A stretch of DNA of 64,000 nucleotides, from NCBI GenBank assembly GCA_003427395.1, contig BFEA01000014.1, positions 6,250,420-6,314,419 on the forward strand, given 5' to 3'. A program made the translations under genes and the position numbers. The stretch comes from Chara braunii (taxonomy: Eukaryota > Streptophyta > Charophyceae > Charales > Characeae). This document shows positions 43,136 through 53,996 of this stretch, one piece after another (within the stretch, counting starts at the first letter, position 1; the number at the start of each line of letters is the position of its first letter). A model generated the notes under the pieces. That model was not told the DNA's origin. It ran no database searches and was given only the letters and a program-made list of their open reading frames with translations.

Positions 43136-43860
43136 TCAATGGTTTTCGGGAGTTGCAACAGTTTGGTTTCCAGGCAGGAGGAAGTCTAGAGCAGGTCTAG
43201 GCTTCCATCCCAAATGCATTTGATTGGGACGGACGTCGGTGGTGTTGTGTACAACATTGTTGTACAGGCTGGCGATGAGATGTAATTTCTCATCCCAGTC
43301 ATCCTGGCTGGGCTTGATGTAATGGTACAACAGATGCTGCACCACACGGTTCATCTGTTCAGCCTGCCCTTTTGCTTTGGGATGATTCCCAGAAGTCATA
43401 TGAAGCTGGCTGCCCATCTGTTCAGCGGCCTTCTTCCACATCTCACTTGTGAAATGCACATCTCCATCACCAACGATTGTCTTTGGCAGTCCAAAGTCAC
43501 ACACCCAGTTATCCATGAATAACTTGATAACATGTTCAGTCCTGGCAGTCTCCGGCATGGCAAGTAGTCTAGCATACTGAGTGAACCTATCAACTATGAC
43601 GAAGATGTGCCTCTTGCCATTCTTGCTGGTCACGAGAGTATCCATGAAGTCCATGGAGATACTCTACCCTGGGCCAACAGGAATGGGTAGAGGCTTGAGT
43701 AACCCAAGCAGAGCTCGAGCCCGTGGCTTGTCTCGCTGACAGACCCGACAGGTCTGTACGTACTTCTTTGCATTGTCTAGCATGTTAGGCCACCAGAATC
43801 GCTGTACTAAATTAGCACTAGTCTTCTTGTAGCCAAAATGTCATGTTGCGTCATGGCACT
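43136..43860 (-). pseudogene. Element H integrase core
   Basis: An open frame of 172 residues with MDFMDTLVTSKNGKRH (first D), IVGDGDVHFTSEMW (second D) and KGQAEQMNRVVQHLLYH (E), so D,D,E is complete. The upstream HHCC zinc-binding part lies at 43690-43860 (HFGYKK, RFWWPNML, CRVCQR) after a stop. Confidence 0.9.
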
Positions 43861-44317
43861 TGCCTAAAAATAAATTACGCAAAACTTCCCTAGATGGAAC
43901 AATTAACCTTTTAAACCTTGGCTTTTCAAGAAAGAGTAGCCCATCCACCATCACAAACTCGTCAGTGGTGGCCTTGTCTTTGGCTTGTAGTTTGTTGATG
44001 ATGTCCATCGTGATGGGATCTTCTTTGTAGGCTTCCCCCAAAGATCGAATCACGTCTTCAGATAAACCAAACTTGGAAATCAGCGCACCTAGGTAATCTG
44101 CCCTTCTCGACAACGCGTCCTCAACCTTGTTGTACTCTCCCTTTGCATAGTCTAGTTTGAAGTCGTAGTGATCTATGACTTCAAAGTGTTTGAGTGCATC
44201 GGAGAGAACTGGTTGGGTCTTGATCCACTTGAGGGTTTGATGGTCAGTTCTCAAATAGAAGAACCTTCCTAACAGATAGTGCCTCCAGTGGATGGACAAG
44301 TGCCTTGTAGAGAGCAT
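43841..44317 (-). pseudogene. Element H RNase H end and integrase N-terminal spacer
   Basis: WRHYLLGRFFYLRTDHQTLK, then KGEYNKVEDALSRRADYLG and LIVPSREVLRNLFLGKCHD leading into the zinc-binding domain. Confidence 0.87.
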
Positions 44318-44760
44318 GGAGTTTCCTCTCGTAGGTAAACTTTGCCAACTTCTTTGATGGCATCTTTTTGCTCATGCACTCGACCGGTCTCAACCTTTTC
44401 CCTTCCTGTTGAGCCAGCACTGCACCAATGTTGTATTGACTTGCGTCAGTGGTTACAACAAATGGCCTTTGTGGACCGGGTACCATGAGAACCTCGTGAT
44501 GCGTGAGAGCATGCTTCAAACGCTTGAATGCTGCCTCACACTCGTCGGTCCAGTCCCATGGCGCGTTAAGTCGAGTTAGATTAGTCAAGGGAGATGCGAT
44601 CATACTATAATTCTTTACGAAATTGCGGTAATAACCACACATTCCCAAGAATGATCTAACCTCAGTCACAGACTGGGGTCGTGGCCAATCACGTATGCTA
44701 GCCACCTTCGCATCTTCGGGCCTAATCCCATCCGAGGATACTTCATGACCCAAGTACAGA
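44244..44760 (-). pseudogene. Element H RT thumb and RNase H
   Basis: MGHEVSSDGIRPEDAKVA, RSFLGMCGYYRNFVKNYS, WTDECEAAFKRLKHALTH, then VVTTDASQYNIGAVLAQQEG (RNase H, catalytic D in TTDAS) and RPVECMSKKMPSKKLA. The frame is lost near 44300, where two ORFs overlap. Confidence 0.88.
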
Positions 44761-45251
44761 ATTCGACTGCGATCGAACTCGCATCTCTTTGTTTATCTTA
44801 TACTTGTGTTGCCGAAGGAGTGAGAGGACTTTATCTACATGCTAAGCATGCTCCTCGACAGTCTTACTAAAGATAAGTATATCGTTGAGGTACACGACAA
44901 CGAACTTATCCAAATAGTCATCGAAGATCCTATTCATGGCGTGCTGGAATGTACCCGGCTCATTGCAAAGGCCAAAGGGTATTACCACAAACTCGTACAG
45001 ACCGTACCGGGTTTGGAATGCGGTTCTGATGCTGGTCCTCTGGTCTTATGGTAATCTGATGGTAGTCGGATTTCAAATCTATCTTGGTGTAGTACTTACA
45101 CCCCTGCACCCTATCCAATAGGTCGTCGATGCGTGGTAGAGGCTCTGCGTTCTTCATGGTGATGGCATCGGGGCCTCTATAATTAATGCACATCCTTAGT
45201 GTTCCACCTTTCTTTGGAACAAATAAGACTGGTGAGCTAAAGGGGGAAATG
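44761..45251 (-). pseudogene. Element H RT palm (interrupted by element F)
   Basis: FSSPVLFVPKKGGTLRMCIN, AEPLPRIDDLLDRVQGCKYY and [19 protein letters not shown] are readable; later text is frame-shifted. At 44881-44892 the active site reads Y-L-N-D, an Asp-to-Asn change in YxDD. The upstream part of the gene continues at 54000 beyond element F. Confidence 0.88.
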
Positions 45252-45255
45252 CTAG
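45252..45255 (+). other. Left target-site duplication of element F (CTAG)
   Basis: CTAG directly before TGAAACAG; an identical CTAG follows the 3' LTR at 53997-54000. Confidence 0.9.
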
Positions 45256-46113
45256 TGAAACAGTTTTCACCTTTTGCAGTAGCAGATGCAGTGCCCAGGG
45301 TTCGATCCCTAGACCTCACCCTACCCATGTACAGTATCTATGTAAACCCCGAAAGTTGAACCTGTGACCTGTGTTCGTAGAGAGTTAGTAGGTCTGTCAT
45401 AGGTCCATAGGTAGTACGAGTTCGATCTGTCGATCTATAGAGTAGAAGTCTTAGTGATTTCCAGAAGTCTAGTTGTAGTCCTTCTAGAAGGCCGGCAAGT
45501 GGGCAAGTGGTTAAGTGGCGAGGCAAGTGGTGGACTAAACTGCAGTGCAGTCGCAGTACGATCTCGGTAGGATAGCAGTGAGTCCACAGTCAGTCAGCGG
45601 TAAGGTCCAGTCAGTCCCAGTCCGGTCCAGCAAGTACCACGGGGGACTTGTGAGCGCCATGGACGATGGCAAAGGGCAGACCAACGAGTTTCTGAAGTAT
45701 AAATCAGGAGGCAGCGCCCAGCCATTTATTGATTCCTGCGTGAGCCATGCGGAAGCGCTGCCACAAGCGACTTGTGCAAGGAGGTCTGCAGATGAGCCCG
45801 GAGGACGCAGTGGGCGAGAAAGAAGGAGCTTAGTATAGCGATAGGTTAGAGGCAGCCATAGCTGCCATAGCTGTAGTTAGTAGGAAGTGTGTGTGTGTGT
45901 GTGTGAGTGTTCAGAGTGACGCGTGTGGGATATCCAGGGTGATTCGGAGTGTGTGAACAGTAAGTTGTTTGGGCGCTGAGTCGCCATAGCCAGTTGAGAG
46001 TAAACTCGTATCTGGAAGCCATATCTCTGAGTTTTGCGTGGGCGCATGTCGCCAGTTTGCTGCGTTGCTGTTTACATGCATGAAAAGTGTGAATGAGTAC
46101 GAGTCTGATTGCA
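45256..46113 (+). repeat. Element F 5' LTR
   Basis: TGAAACAGTTTTCACC...GAGTCTGATTGCA, 858 bp. It holds a TATA-like box (45699), two GCCATAGC motifs near 45854-45870, and a GT microsatellite near 45889-45905. Confidence 0.95.
45699..45705 (+). promoter_or_regulatory. TATA-like box of the element F 5' LTR
   Basis: TATAAAT, conserved in the 3' LTR (53581-53587) and in the solo LTR (10019-10025). Transcription would start a few tens of bases downstream. Confidence 0.65.
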
Positions 46114-46114
46114 T

Positions 46115-46126
46115 TGGTATCGGAGC
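46115..46126 (+). other. Element F primer-binding site
   Basis: TGGTATCGGAGC, one base after the LTR; one mismatch to the usual initiator tRNA-Met PBS. Confidence 0.9.
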
Positions 46127-46276
46127 TGGTACCCACTATTCTATGCGCGTCGTCGCGTGCAGGGCCTGATGCGCCATAGCAGAGGTGGCCACCGAAGGCT
46201 GTAGTCCGCCATAGCGGACTTGAGGTTGGGGAAGCCGCCGCGCACCTGCAAGAAGACCACGACGAAGAAGAAGACC

Positions 46277-46311
<35 letters not shown>

Positions 46312-46579
46312 GAAAGGTTGTGCGATACAAGATTGGGTTGCTACGTACCTGCTGCGCTGAAGATACCGCTACGGAGAGAGAGAGAGAGAGAGATGAGCGA
46401 TACAATTGGTTGTCACTTACCTGTTAAGCGAGCTGTGAAGTCCACCGTGGAGGAAGAAGAAGCGGCCATAGCCGCGGAACATCATCACGGAGTAACGAAG
46501 GAGGGAGATAGACCGGATGGAAGGGGAGAGTCCGAGAAGGGAGAGGAGGCCATATCCGAGAGGTGAAGAAAAGGCCGAT

Positions 46580-46610
<31 letters not shown>

Positions 46611-47545
46611 GATAGCCGGGGTGAAAGGAGGCGAGGGAGGTGAAAGGAAGAAGAGGGTTGGCAAGGAAGAGGAGCCGGCAGCCATAGCTGACTGGAGGGT
46701 TGATCGAAGGTGTTGACCGGTGGTTACCGGAGTTGACCGGGGGTTGACAACAGTGTTGACCAGGGCCATTGACTTTGACCAAGCTGGAGTTGGTAACATC
46801 TCGCCAAGCCCTCACCCTATCCCTTGCCCTATGGATGTGCACACACCCCCTGGTACTTGCTGAGTCAAGTCAGTCTGTCTATTCTTTCTGCATTGAGTCT
46901 CTTCTGTCCTAGGTGATAGTACTTTGTGGATGAAGGATAGGGCCTGGATGACGAAACCCCTACCTGACTTAGTAGAGCTGATATCATGTCTAATCTCACT
47001 ATCCCGGAGGCCTAACCCTCCCAAGGACCGGTGCTGACCGGCGGGGCTCGGATTGGGTGTGACACGGTGGGCTTGAACGGCGGAGTTGTGGGCTGACACA
47101 ACAGGCAGTCTTAAGTGTTGAGGGCCTTGTTGACCCAAACCCCTACCAGACCTAGTAAGGCTAAAGGCCATGTTTGACGACTCGACTGTCCCGGAGGTTA
47201 AACCCTCGCAAGGACCGGTACTGACCGGTGGGCTGCTCGGTGTGGCACGATAGGCCCGAAAGGCTGAGTTGTGGGCTGATGCAACAGACCAGACCAAGCT
47301 GATCACGCCGTCCTGTTTGCGACGTTAAATAATTCCTGCGGAGTTCGGGGGATCTCCTTAAATGCCTCCTGATCAGTAAACGGTCTAGTAGTGACAGCCA
47401 TAGTTAGGTCCAGGCTAGAGACCATAGTTGGCAGGATCCCTGTCCGGATTCTGTGAGTCTTTAGATTGAGTCCTTAGGTTTGTCAGTCAGGGGTTAGAGT
47501 CTACTTGGTGAGGAGTGGAATCATTCTGATTGTGCATCTATCACC
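46127..47545 (+). other. Element F leader
   Basis: Non-coding leader of about 1.4 kb. It contains GA runs (46276-46311, 46373-46392), an A run (46579-46600), GCCATAGC motifs (46171, 46207, 46466, 46681), antisense donor-like motifs at 46342-46351 and 46414-46423, and a duplicated segment near 46970-47280 with AGGACCGGTRCTGACCGG. Confidence 0.8.
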
Positions 47546-49338
47546 ATGGTGGACCTGCGTAGTGGGAAGAGTACTAGCCCCTATACCGCTGAGCAGCAAG
47601 AGATGGCCGCCCTAGTAAGAGAGAATAAGGAGAGGAAGGAGCTCGAGAAACAGGCGAAGCTAAAGGCTATCGCAGACGAACAGGCGGCGAAGAGATGGAG
47701 AAAAAAAAGGAGGCTGCTGAAGAGGAAGTGGCAGCAGAAGAAGAAAAAGAGAGAATGAGAATTGAGAGTGGAAAAAGGAGTAGTGGTGGCACGATGAAGA
47801 GGGAGACAGATGTAGAGATTGAGAAGAAAATCAGTGAGTGGGTCGCTAATTTATCATTGGGAGAAGAGGAGGCAGAGTCCTATGTGACTGAGGATGAGAG
47901 GGCTGCGCTAGCCAGCGAGCTAGCAACTATGACAGATGCTATGGAAAGGCGAGAAAGAGAGGAGCAGAAATTGGCATGGAAGCTGAGGATGAAGAGGGAG
48001 AAGAAGAGGAGGAAAAAAGAAGTGAGCAAAATGACCACAGAGGTAGCGAAGGTGCAGGCGTGCAGGCAGGAGGTGTTGGCCCCGCCGGATGACAAGGCCA
48101 AGTGGGATAAGGTGTTGGGTTATCTGGAAGTGTTGAGCAAGGCCTGGATGGAGGAGCGCCAGGCCAGTTGGAGCCAAGACGTAGCCTTGAGTGCCATGCG
48201 GTCAGGGTTTAGGGAGTTTGCGCGCAAGATCGTCACCCACATTGGGGGCGAAGTAAAGCAGTTGAGGGACAAAGCCATTGCCGTTGTAGAGGGCGAGGCC
48301 AAACCTCGCAAGGACCCTGTCAAGCTCAAATTCCCGGATGCTTATGGAGGGAAGAAGGAAGAGAACTTTGACAACTGGGAAGCCAGTGTCAATAGTTATA
48401 TCTATTTACAACATATCCTGTCAGAGGAGCAAGTCCTTGTGGCCTTCCAGGCCCTCAAAGATGAAGCGGCTAGTTTCGCTAGGTCCCTCGCGCTTGCAGC
48501 CGGTTGTGAAAACAACCTGGTTGCTTACTCTAAAGTTACCCCCCTTCCTCAATTCCTCAAGCTCCTGAAGGAGCGATTTGTTGACCCAACGAGAGGCGTT
48601 CGCGCCTCTGATAAGCTGCAAACGATCCACTCACGACAGTGGAGGAGTGCAAGAGCACTCAAGGGTACCATGGACGAATTGGTAGCAGTCCCGAACCATG
48701 GGGTCACTGAGACCCAGTTGGTACAGTTATTTTATCGTGCCATGCCAGAGGCCCTACGTGGGCATTTCTTTGACAAGTCTCAACAGGCCGGCATCACATA
48801 TGATGCATTGAGTAGGGAAGTTGTCCTGCATGAGTCGAAGTTCATGCCAGTTACCACTTTTTGGCACAAGGACTTAGGAAAGGGAAAGCAGAGGAAAGGC
48901 CGTACCATCTCGGGCCAGGTGAGGGCCAAGGATCACATGATCCTTACCTTAGAGGAAGGTGGTACTGATGAGGTCCCATATAGTCAGATTGAGTGGGGCC
49001 CAGAGGAAGAGGACAGTAGTATGGGACAGGCGAGGTTTTATGCTGCTGTCGCGGTTGGAGGGAGGCCGCAAGGTAGAGGAGGAGGTCAGGACCAAAGGGG
49101 CCAGGCCATGGGAGGCTGAGGACCGGGCGCACAGGGGGTTGGCGGACAGGGAAACCGTCAAGCGGGAGGTAGGGGTCAAGGTTCCCCGCCAAATCGCCAA
49201 GGCTCGAATCGGTCCCCACAGCGAAGAGGTGGAAGGGCACCTCAAGGAGGATGGCACCCAGGCTTGCCATAGGGCAGGCCCTGGGAAGATTTGGGCTTGG
49301 ACCAGGGGTTATGGCAGGAACGCGTGAACTTGGGTCAG
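47546..49338 (+). pseudogene. Element F gag
   Basis: Starts MVDLRSGKSTSPYTAEQQEM at 47546. A run of eight A at about 47700 shifts the frame into 47695-49119, a 474-residue frame with a long charged coiled-coil region (EREEQKLAWKLRMKREKKRR), then a capsid-like domain with VKLKFPDAYGGKKEENFDNW, LQHILSEEQVLVAFQALKDE and FYRAMPEALRGHFFDKSQQ. A Gly-, Arg- and Gln-rich stretch with two stops (near 49117 and 49273) leads to the zinc knuckle. No other gag in this window is as complete. Confidence 0.9.
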
Positions 49339-49380
49339 TGCGTGTTTTGTGGTGACCCAACTCACGTAATAAAAATTTGT
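49339..49380 (+). other. Element F gag CCHC zinc knuckle
   Basis: CVFCGDPTHVIKIC; all four ligands at C-x2-C-x4-H-x4-C spacing. In frame with the following protease. Confidence 0.93.
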
Positions 49381-50306
49381 CCAAAGTATAGACAAGCCCG
49401 TTGGGCTGCCCAGCAGTCAAAAGGCAGCCCGCCAGTAGGGGTCGCAACTGCCCCTACTACAAGGCCATGTGGAGAAGTGAGCGCGCGCGAACAGGATATT
49501 CCCAACCCACATGAGCCTATGGCAGAGGTTGCAGGCCCGTGCCTAGCTAGATGTCTAGAGACTGCTTGTGTTAGCGTCCCTTTAGGCACGTCCCTCACAG
49601 GTGTGGCAGAAGAGTTGAAGGAGAGGATGCCAGCCCAGGCCAAGATGAAGAAAGAGAGTAAAGGACAATTGATCTTGGTAGATGTAGAAGTTTTCAGGAG
49701 TAGAGTAGGGGCCCTTATAGACTTAGGGGCCACCCGTAGTTATATTAGTCGTAGAGCGCTGAAAAAATTGAGGCTAGGATTCAAAGTCCAGAAATTGGCA
49801 GACCCCATAGTCAGTGTCCTCCCGTAGTTATATTAGTCGTAGAGCGCTGAAAAAATTGAGGGTAGGATTAAAAGTCCAGAAATTGGCAGACCCCATAGTC
49901 AGTGTCCTCGCAGACAACCGCACGATGCGTGTTGAGGACTATGTAGAGGGAGTCCAGGCGTACTTTCGCCTAGAGAAGGATGGGAACAAGATGGCCTCCC
50001 TTTCGATGTAGTCTTAGGAATGGATTGGGGAGAGGCAGCAGGGGCCACACTCCATTTGAGAGAGCATGAGTGTAGGCTCCCTAGTCCATCAGGCGAGGTC
50101 AAGACTGCCTGCTTGTTTCATGTGTCAGGTGTAGACAACACCTTGGCACATTGTTGTCTGAGTGCTCCCGCGTTCGCGCGACTAGTGAAGGAGCAGCAGT
50201 TAGAGGACCAGGTCTTTGTAGTTTATGTTAGACCTGTCACTGAGGCCAAGGAGGAAGACAGTTCCACAAATCCAACAATTGCCAAGCTGCTGGAAGAGTT
50301 AAGGAT
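49381..50306 (+). pseudogene. Element F protease (with 88-bp duplication)
   Basis: LILVDVEVFRSRVGALIDL then GATRSYISRRALKKL: the D-S/T-G motif reads D-L-G-A, keeping the catalytic aspartate. An 88-bp tandem copy (49733-49820, 49821-49908) repeats RSYISRRALKKLR and shifts the frame. A second change near 49998 returns it to the original frame at PFDVVLGMDWGEAAGA. The region then continues to KLLEELRI and a stop at about 50308. Confidence 0.87.
49733..49908 (+). repeat. 88-bp tandem duplication in element F protease
   Basis: Two copies starting CCCGTAGTTATATTAGTCG, nearly identical (three or so differences). 88 is not divisible by three. Confidence 0.95.
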
Positions 50307-51070
50307 TTGACTAAGTCGCCGACAGGAGTACTGTCGCGACCCATCCAGCACAGGATGGAGATAGAGCCTGGCAGTAAAACTCTTAAGGGCGGTGTCTACA
50401 GGATGTCCCCTAGAGAGTTAGAAGAGCTTCGCAAGCAGTCAGACGAACTCCTCGAGAAAGGTTGGATCAGGCCCAGTTCGTCTCCTTTTGGAGCACCAGT
50501 TCTATTTGTCCCCAAAAAGGAAGGGGAGTTTCGTATGTGTATAGACTATAGGGGTTTGAATGCTATCAAAGTGAAGAATGTTGAGCCGCTGCCCAGGATA
50601 GACGTTTTTTTAGATCGGGTGCAGGGTTGTAAGTATTTCTCCAAGATAGATTTGAAGTCTGGTTATCATCAGATAGAGGTCCATCCTGATGATCAGTACA
50701 AGATTGCGTTCCAGACTCGTTATGGGCACTATGAGTTTATAGTGATGCCCTTTGGACCAACCAACGCGTCAACTACTTTTCAACGTTGTATGAATGACCT
50801 GTTTAGGCCATGGTTAGACAAGTTTGTAGTAGTCTACTTAAATGATATCTTAGTTTTTAGTAAGACCCTCCAGGAGCACCAGGGTAATCTGAGGCAGGTC
50901 TTGGAGAAGCTTAGAGAGGCTAACTTCAAGATCAACGCAAAGAAGTGTGAGTGGGCCAAGACACAAGTTTTGTACTTGGGCCACGTATTAGACGGTTGCA
51001 TTAAGCTAGAGGACAGCAAGATAGTGTGGATTAGAGACTGGCCGACGCCCCGCACATTGACTGAGTTGTG
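50307..51070 (+). pseudogene. Element F reverse transcriptase
   Basis: An open frame of 254 residues: [100 protein letters not shown] and [20 protein letters not shown]. The active site is Y-L-N-D at 50835-50846, Asp-to-Asn at a catalytic position. The frame ends in a TGA at 51069-51071, where arginine (CGA) is expected before SFLGLANYYRKF. Confidence 0.93.
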
Positions 51071-51640
51071 ATCGTTCCTAGGCCTAGCTAACTACTACAG
51101 AAAGTTTGTGAGGAACTTCTCCACTATCGCCGCTCCCTTGCGCAGGTTGCTAAGGAAAGAAGCAATCTGGCAATGGGACAAAGACTGTACGTCCACCCTT
51201 AAGAAGTTAAAGCGCGCGTTAATAGAGTATCGTGTCCTCAAAGTAGTTGTTCCGTCCTTGCCATTTGTCGTCACCACGGACGTAAGTCAGTATGGGATAG
51301 GCGCTGTGTTGCAGCAGGATGACGGCCATGGCTATAGACCCGTAGAGTTCATGTCCGTGAGGATGCCCTAAGAGAAAGTAGCCACCTGGACGTACGAGAG
51401 AGAACTCTACGCTCTCAGGCAGGCTCTAGACCATTGGAAGCATTACCTGCTTGGGAGGCATTTCAAAGTATATTCTGACCACGAAACACTTAGATGATTA
51501 AAGACTCAAGCCAAGATGACACCGAAGTTGATTAGTTGGGCCGCAGAGATAAACCAATATGACTTTGAGCTTAAGCCAGCAAAGGGCAAGTACAACGTAG
51601 TTGCGGATGCTCTAAGTAGAAGATCAGACTACTTTGGAGC
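51071..51640 (+). pseudogene. Element F RT connection and RNase H
   Basis: SFLGLANYYRKFVRNFST, then VVTTDVSQYGIGAVLQQDDG (A to V next to the catalytic D), RPVEFMSVRMP and a stop, YERELYALRQALDHWKHYLL, HFKVYSDHETLR and a stop (TGA where TGG is expected), then YNVVADALSRRSDYF. Confidence 0.9.
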
Positions 51641-53098
51641 TATAGTACACTATATGGATATAGGGAGAGACCTGCAGGAAAAAGTAAAGCAAGCTTATGC
51701 ACAGGACCCTATCTATAGCGACCTCCTAAAGAGAGTTAGAGAGGCCCCAGAGACTGAACCAGATTATCGCAGTACAGACGGGTTGCTGTTCGAGAAGACT
51801 AATGTGTTTGACCGCCTCTGCGTTCCCAACAGCGAGGAGATCCGCAGTTTGATTTTAGGGGAATGTCACGACACAGAGGGGCACTTCGGTTGGCAAAAGA
51901 CATTAGCCAATCTGATGCGTGCATACACTTGGCCAGGGATGAAGAATGACTGCATAGAGTATGTCCGCAGTTGTAAAGTGTGCGAGAGGAATAAGACTAC
52001 TACACGCGCGCCCCTAGGTCTTCTCAGACCCTTGCCTATTCCAGATCAGCCGGGAGGCTCAGTGTCCATAGACTTATTGGAGTCAAGAGCAGACATGGTA
52101 AGAGCCAAGTCATGGTCATAGTTCACCGTTTTAGTAAGTATGCTGTGTTTGTTCCTTTGCCTGCAGAGGCACGTACAAATTTAGTTATACAGAAATTCTT
52201 TGACTTTTGGGTGAGTGAGAATGGAATCCCATTGTCAATAGTTAGTGATAGAGATAGTCGTTTCACCAGCCAGAACTGGCAAGAACTCATGACAGTCTAT
52301 GGGTCAAAGTTGTTAATGTCGTCTGGCCGCCATCTAGAGACTAACGGTCAAACTGAACAGATGAACAAGATCCTACAGCAAGTTCTGCGCATGTCCAGTA
52401 GACCAGATCAGATCAACTGGGATGAGATGTTGCGTAAGGTAGCTAGTGCATACAACAACGTGCATCTATCCACCTGCCGCACTCCCAATGAGTTGCACAA
52501 GTCCTTTAGACCACGCATACTGTTCGAAGGACTGAACCGGGATCAGATTCACAGATTACCGCCCGGTACCAGGGAGTTTGCGATACAGCATGAGAAAGAA
52601 TTAACAACTGTTGTTGAGAACCTCAGGAAGGCCCAACATAGAATGATAGAGCAGGCTAATACGCACCGCCGCCGGTCGCAGTTTCAGGTAGGCGACTTAG
52701 TTTGGGACAAGGCTAAAGAGTTTGCATCCGAGGAAAACATCTCGCAGAAGTTACTTCCTGCATATAGAGGACCGTGGCCGGTTCTAGAAGTCAAGGGCGG
52801 AGAGGATGGACCGTCCTACACTGTAGAGATCCCATTACACCTCCACACATATCCTGTCTTCCACGCTTCAAAGCTGTTGCCGTGTGTCACAAGCCAACAG
52901 TTCCCTTCAAGACGATCTATGATCCCTCCGGATATGGACGGAAGTTATGACATTGAAGGTATTGTAGACGAGGATGTGTTTAGAACAGGAGGTAGAGGTC
53001 GTCCCCAAAAGCAGTACAAGGTCCGGTTTGCCTATCAGGAACTGGAAGACGACCGCTGGTTCACAAAGACAGAACTTCTAGAAACTGCCTTGGACTGA
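51641..53098 (+). pseudogene. Element F integrase and chromo-like tail
   Basis: Zinc-binding HHCC region: LGECHDTEGHFGWQKT and YVRSCKVCERNK. Core: SVSIDLLESRAD (first D), SIVSDRDSRFTSQNW (second D), ETNGQTEQMNKILQQ (E). A one-base frameshift near 52110 separates the first D from the rest. The C-terminus has FQVGDLVWDKAKEFASEE, YRGPWPVLEVKGGEDGPSY, YPVFHASKLLPC, MIPPDMDGSYDIEGIVD, then the chromo-like KQYKVRFAYQELEDDRWFTK and a stop at 53096. Confidence 0.93.
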
Positions 53099-53124
53099 AA
53101 TATTCTCGGAGGACCTCTAATTTA

Positions 53125-53136
53125 GGACGGCGGGAG
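53125..53136 (+). other. Element F polypurine-like tract
   Basis: GGACGGCGGGAG directly before the 3' LTR start TGAAATGG. Two pyrimidines interrupt it. Confidence 0.6.
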
Positions 53137-53996
53137 TGAAATGGTTTTCACCTTTTGAAAAAGCAGATGCAGTGCCCAGGGTTTGATCCCTAGACCTCAC
53201 CCTACCCATGTACAGTATCTGTGTAAACCCCGAGAGTTGAACCTGTGACCTGTGTGTTCGTAGACAATTAGTAGGTCTGTCATAGGTCCATAGGTAGTAG
53301 GGGTTCGATCTGTCGATCTCTAGAGTTGAAGTCTTAGCGATTTCCAGAAGTCTAGTTGTAGTCCATCTAGAAGGTCGGCAAGTGGGCAAGTGGGCAAGTG
53401 GCGAGGCAAGCGGTGGACTAAACTGCAGTGCAATCGCAGTACGATCTCGGTAGGATAGCAGTGAGTCCACAATCAGTCAGCGGTAAGGTCCAGTCAGTCC
53501 CAGTCCGGTCCAGTAAGTACCACGGGGGACTGTGAGCACCATGGGACGATGGCAAAGGGCAGACCAACAAGTTTCTGAAGTATAAATCAGGAGGCAGCGC
53601 CCAGCCATTTATTGATTCCTGCGTGAGCCATGCGGAAGCGCTGCCACAAGCGACTTGTCCAAGGAGGTCTGCAGATGAGCTCGGAGGATGCAATGGGCGA
53701 GAAAGGAGGAGCTTAGTATAGCGATAGGTTAGAGGCAGCCATAGCTGCCATAGTTGTAGTTAGTAGGAAGTGTGTGTGTGTGTGTGTGAGTGTTCAGAGT
53801 GACACGTGTGGGATATCCAAGGTGATCCGGAGTGTGTGAACAGTGAGTTGTTTGGGCGTTGAGTCGCCATATCCAGTTGAGAGTGAACTCGTATTTGGAA
53901 GCCATATCTCTGAGTTTTGCGTGGGCGGATGTCGCCAGTTTGCTGCATTGCTGTTTAGATGCATGAAAAGTGTGAATGAGTACGAGTCTGATTGCA
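53137..53996 (+). repeat. Element F 3' LTR
   Basis: TGAAATGGTTTTCACC...GAGTCTGATTGCA, 860 bp, aligned with the 5' LTR throughout; the TATA-like box is at 53581-53587. It is followed by CTAG. Confidence 0.95.

Larger units (their letters stand above)
45256..53996 (+). mobile_element. Element F: complete but inactive Ty3/gypsy retrotransposon
   Basis: 8741 bp with LTRs of 858 and 860 bp, PBS, leader, gag, protease, RT, RNase H, integrase, chromo-like tail and 3' LTR, all on the plus strand. CTAG flanks both ends. The LTRs differ at roughly one base in 15 to 25 where compared, so it is not very recent. Disabling lesions are an A-run frameshift at the gag start, stops near 49117 and 49273, an 88-bp duplication in protease, Y-L-N-D in RT, stops near 51070, 51369 and 51496, and a frameshift near 52110. 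Confidence 0.95.

Noticed and set aside
45290-45330. tRNA gene
   Set aside because: Only a T-arm-like word; no acceptor stem, D-arm or anticodon arm could be folded.
48944-49447. 167-residue minus ORF opposite the gag Gly/Arg-rich region
   Set aside because: Proline-rich shadow of the plus-strand gag low-complexity segment.
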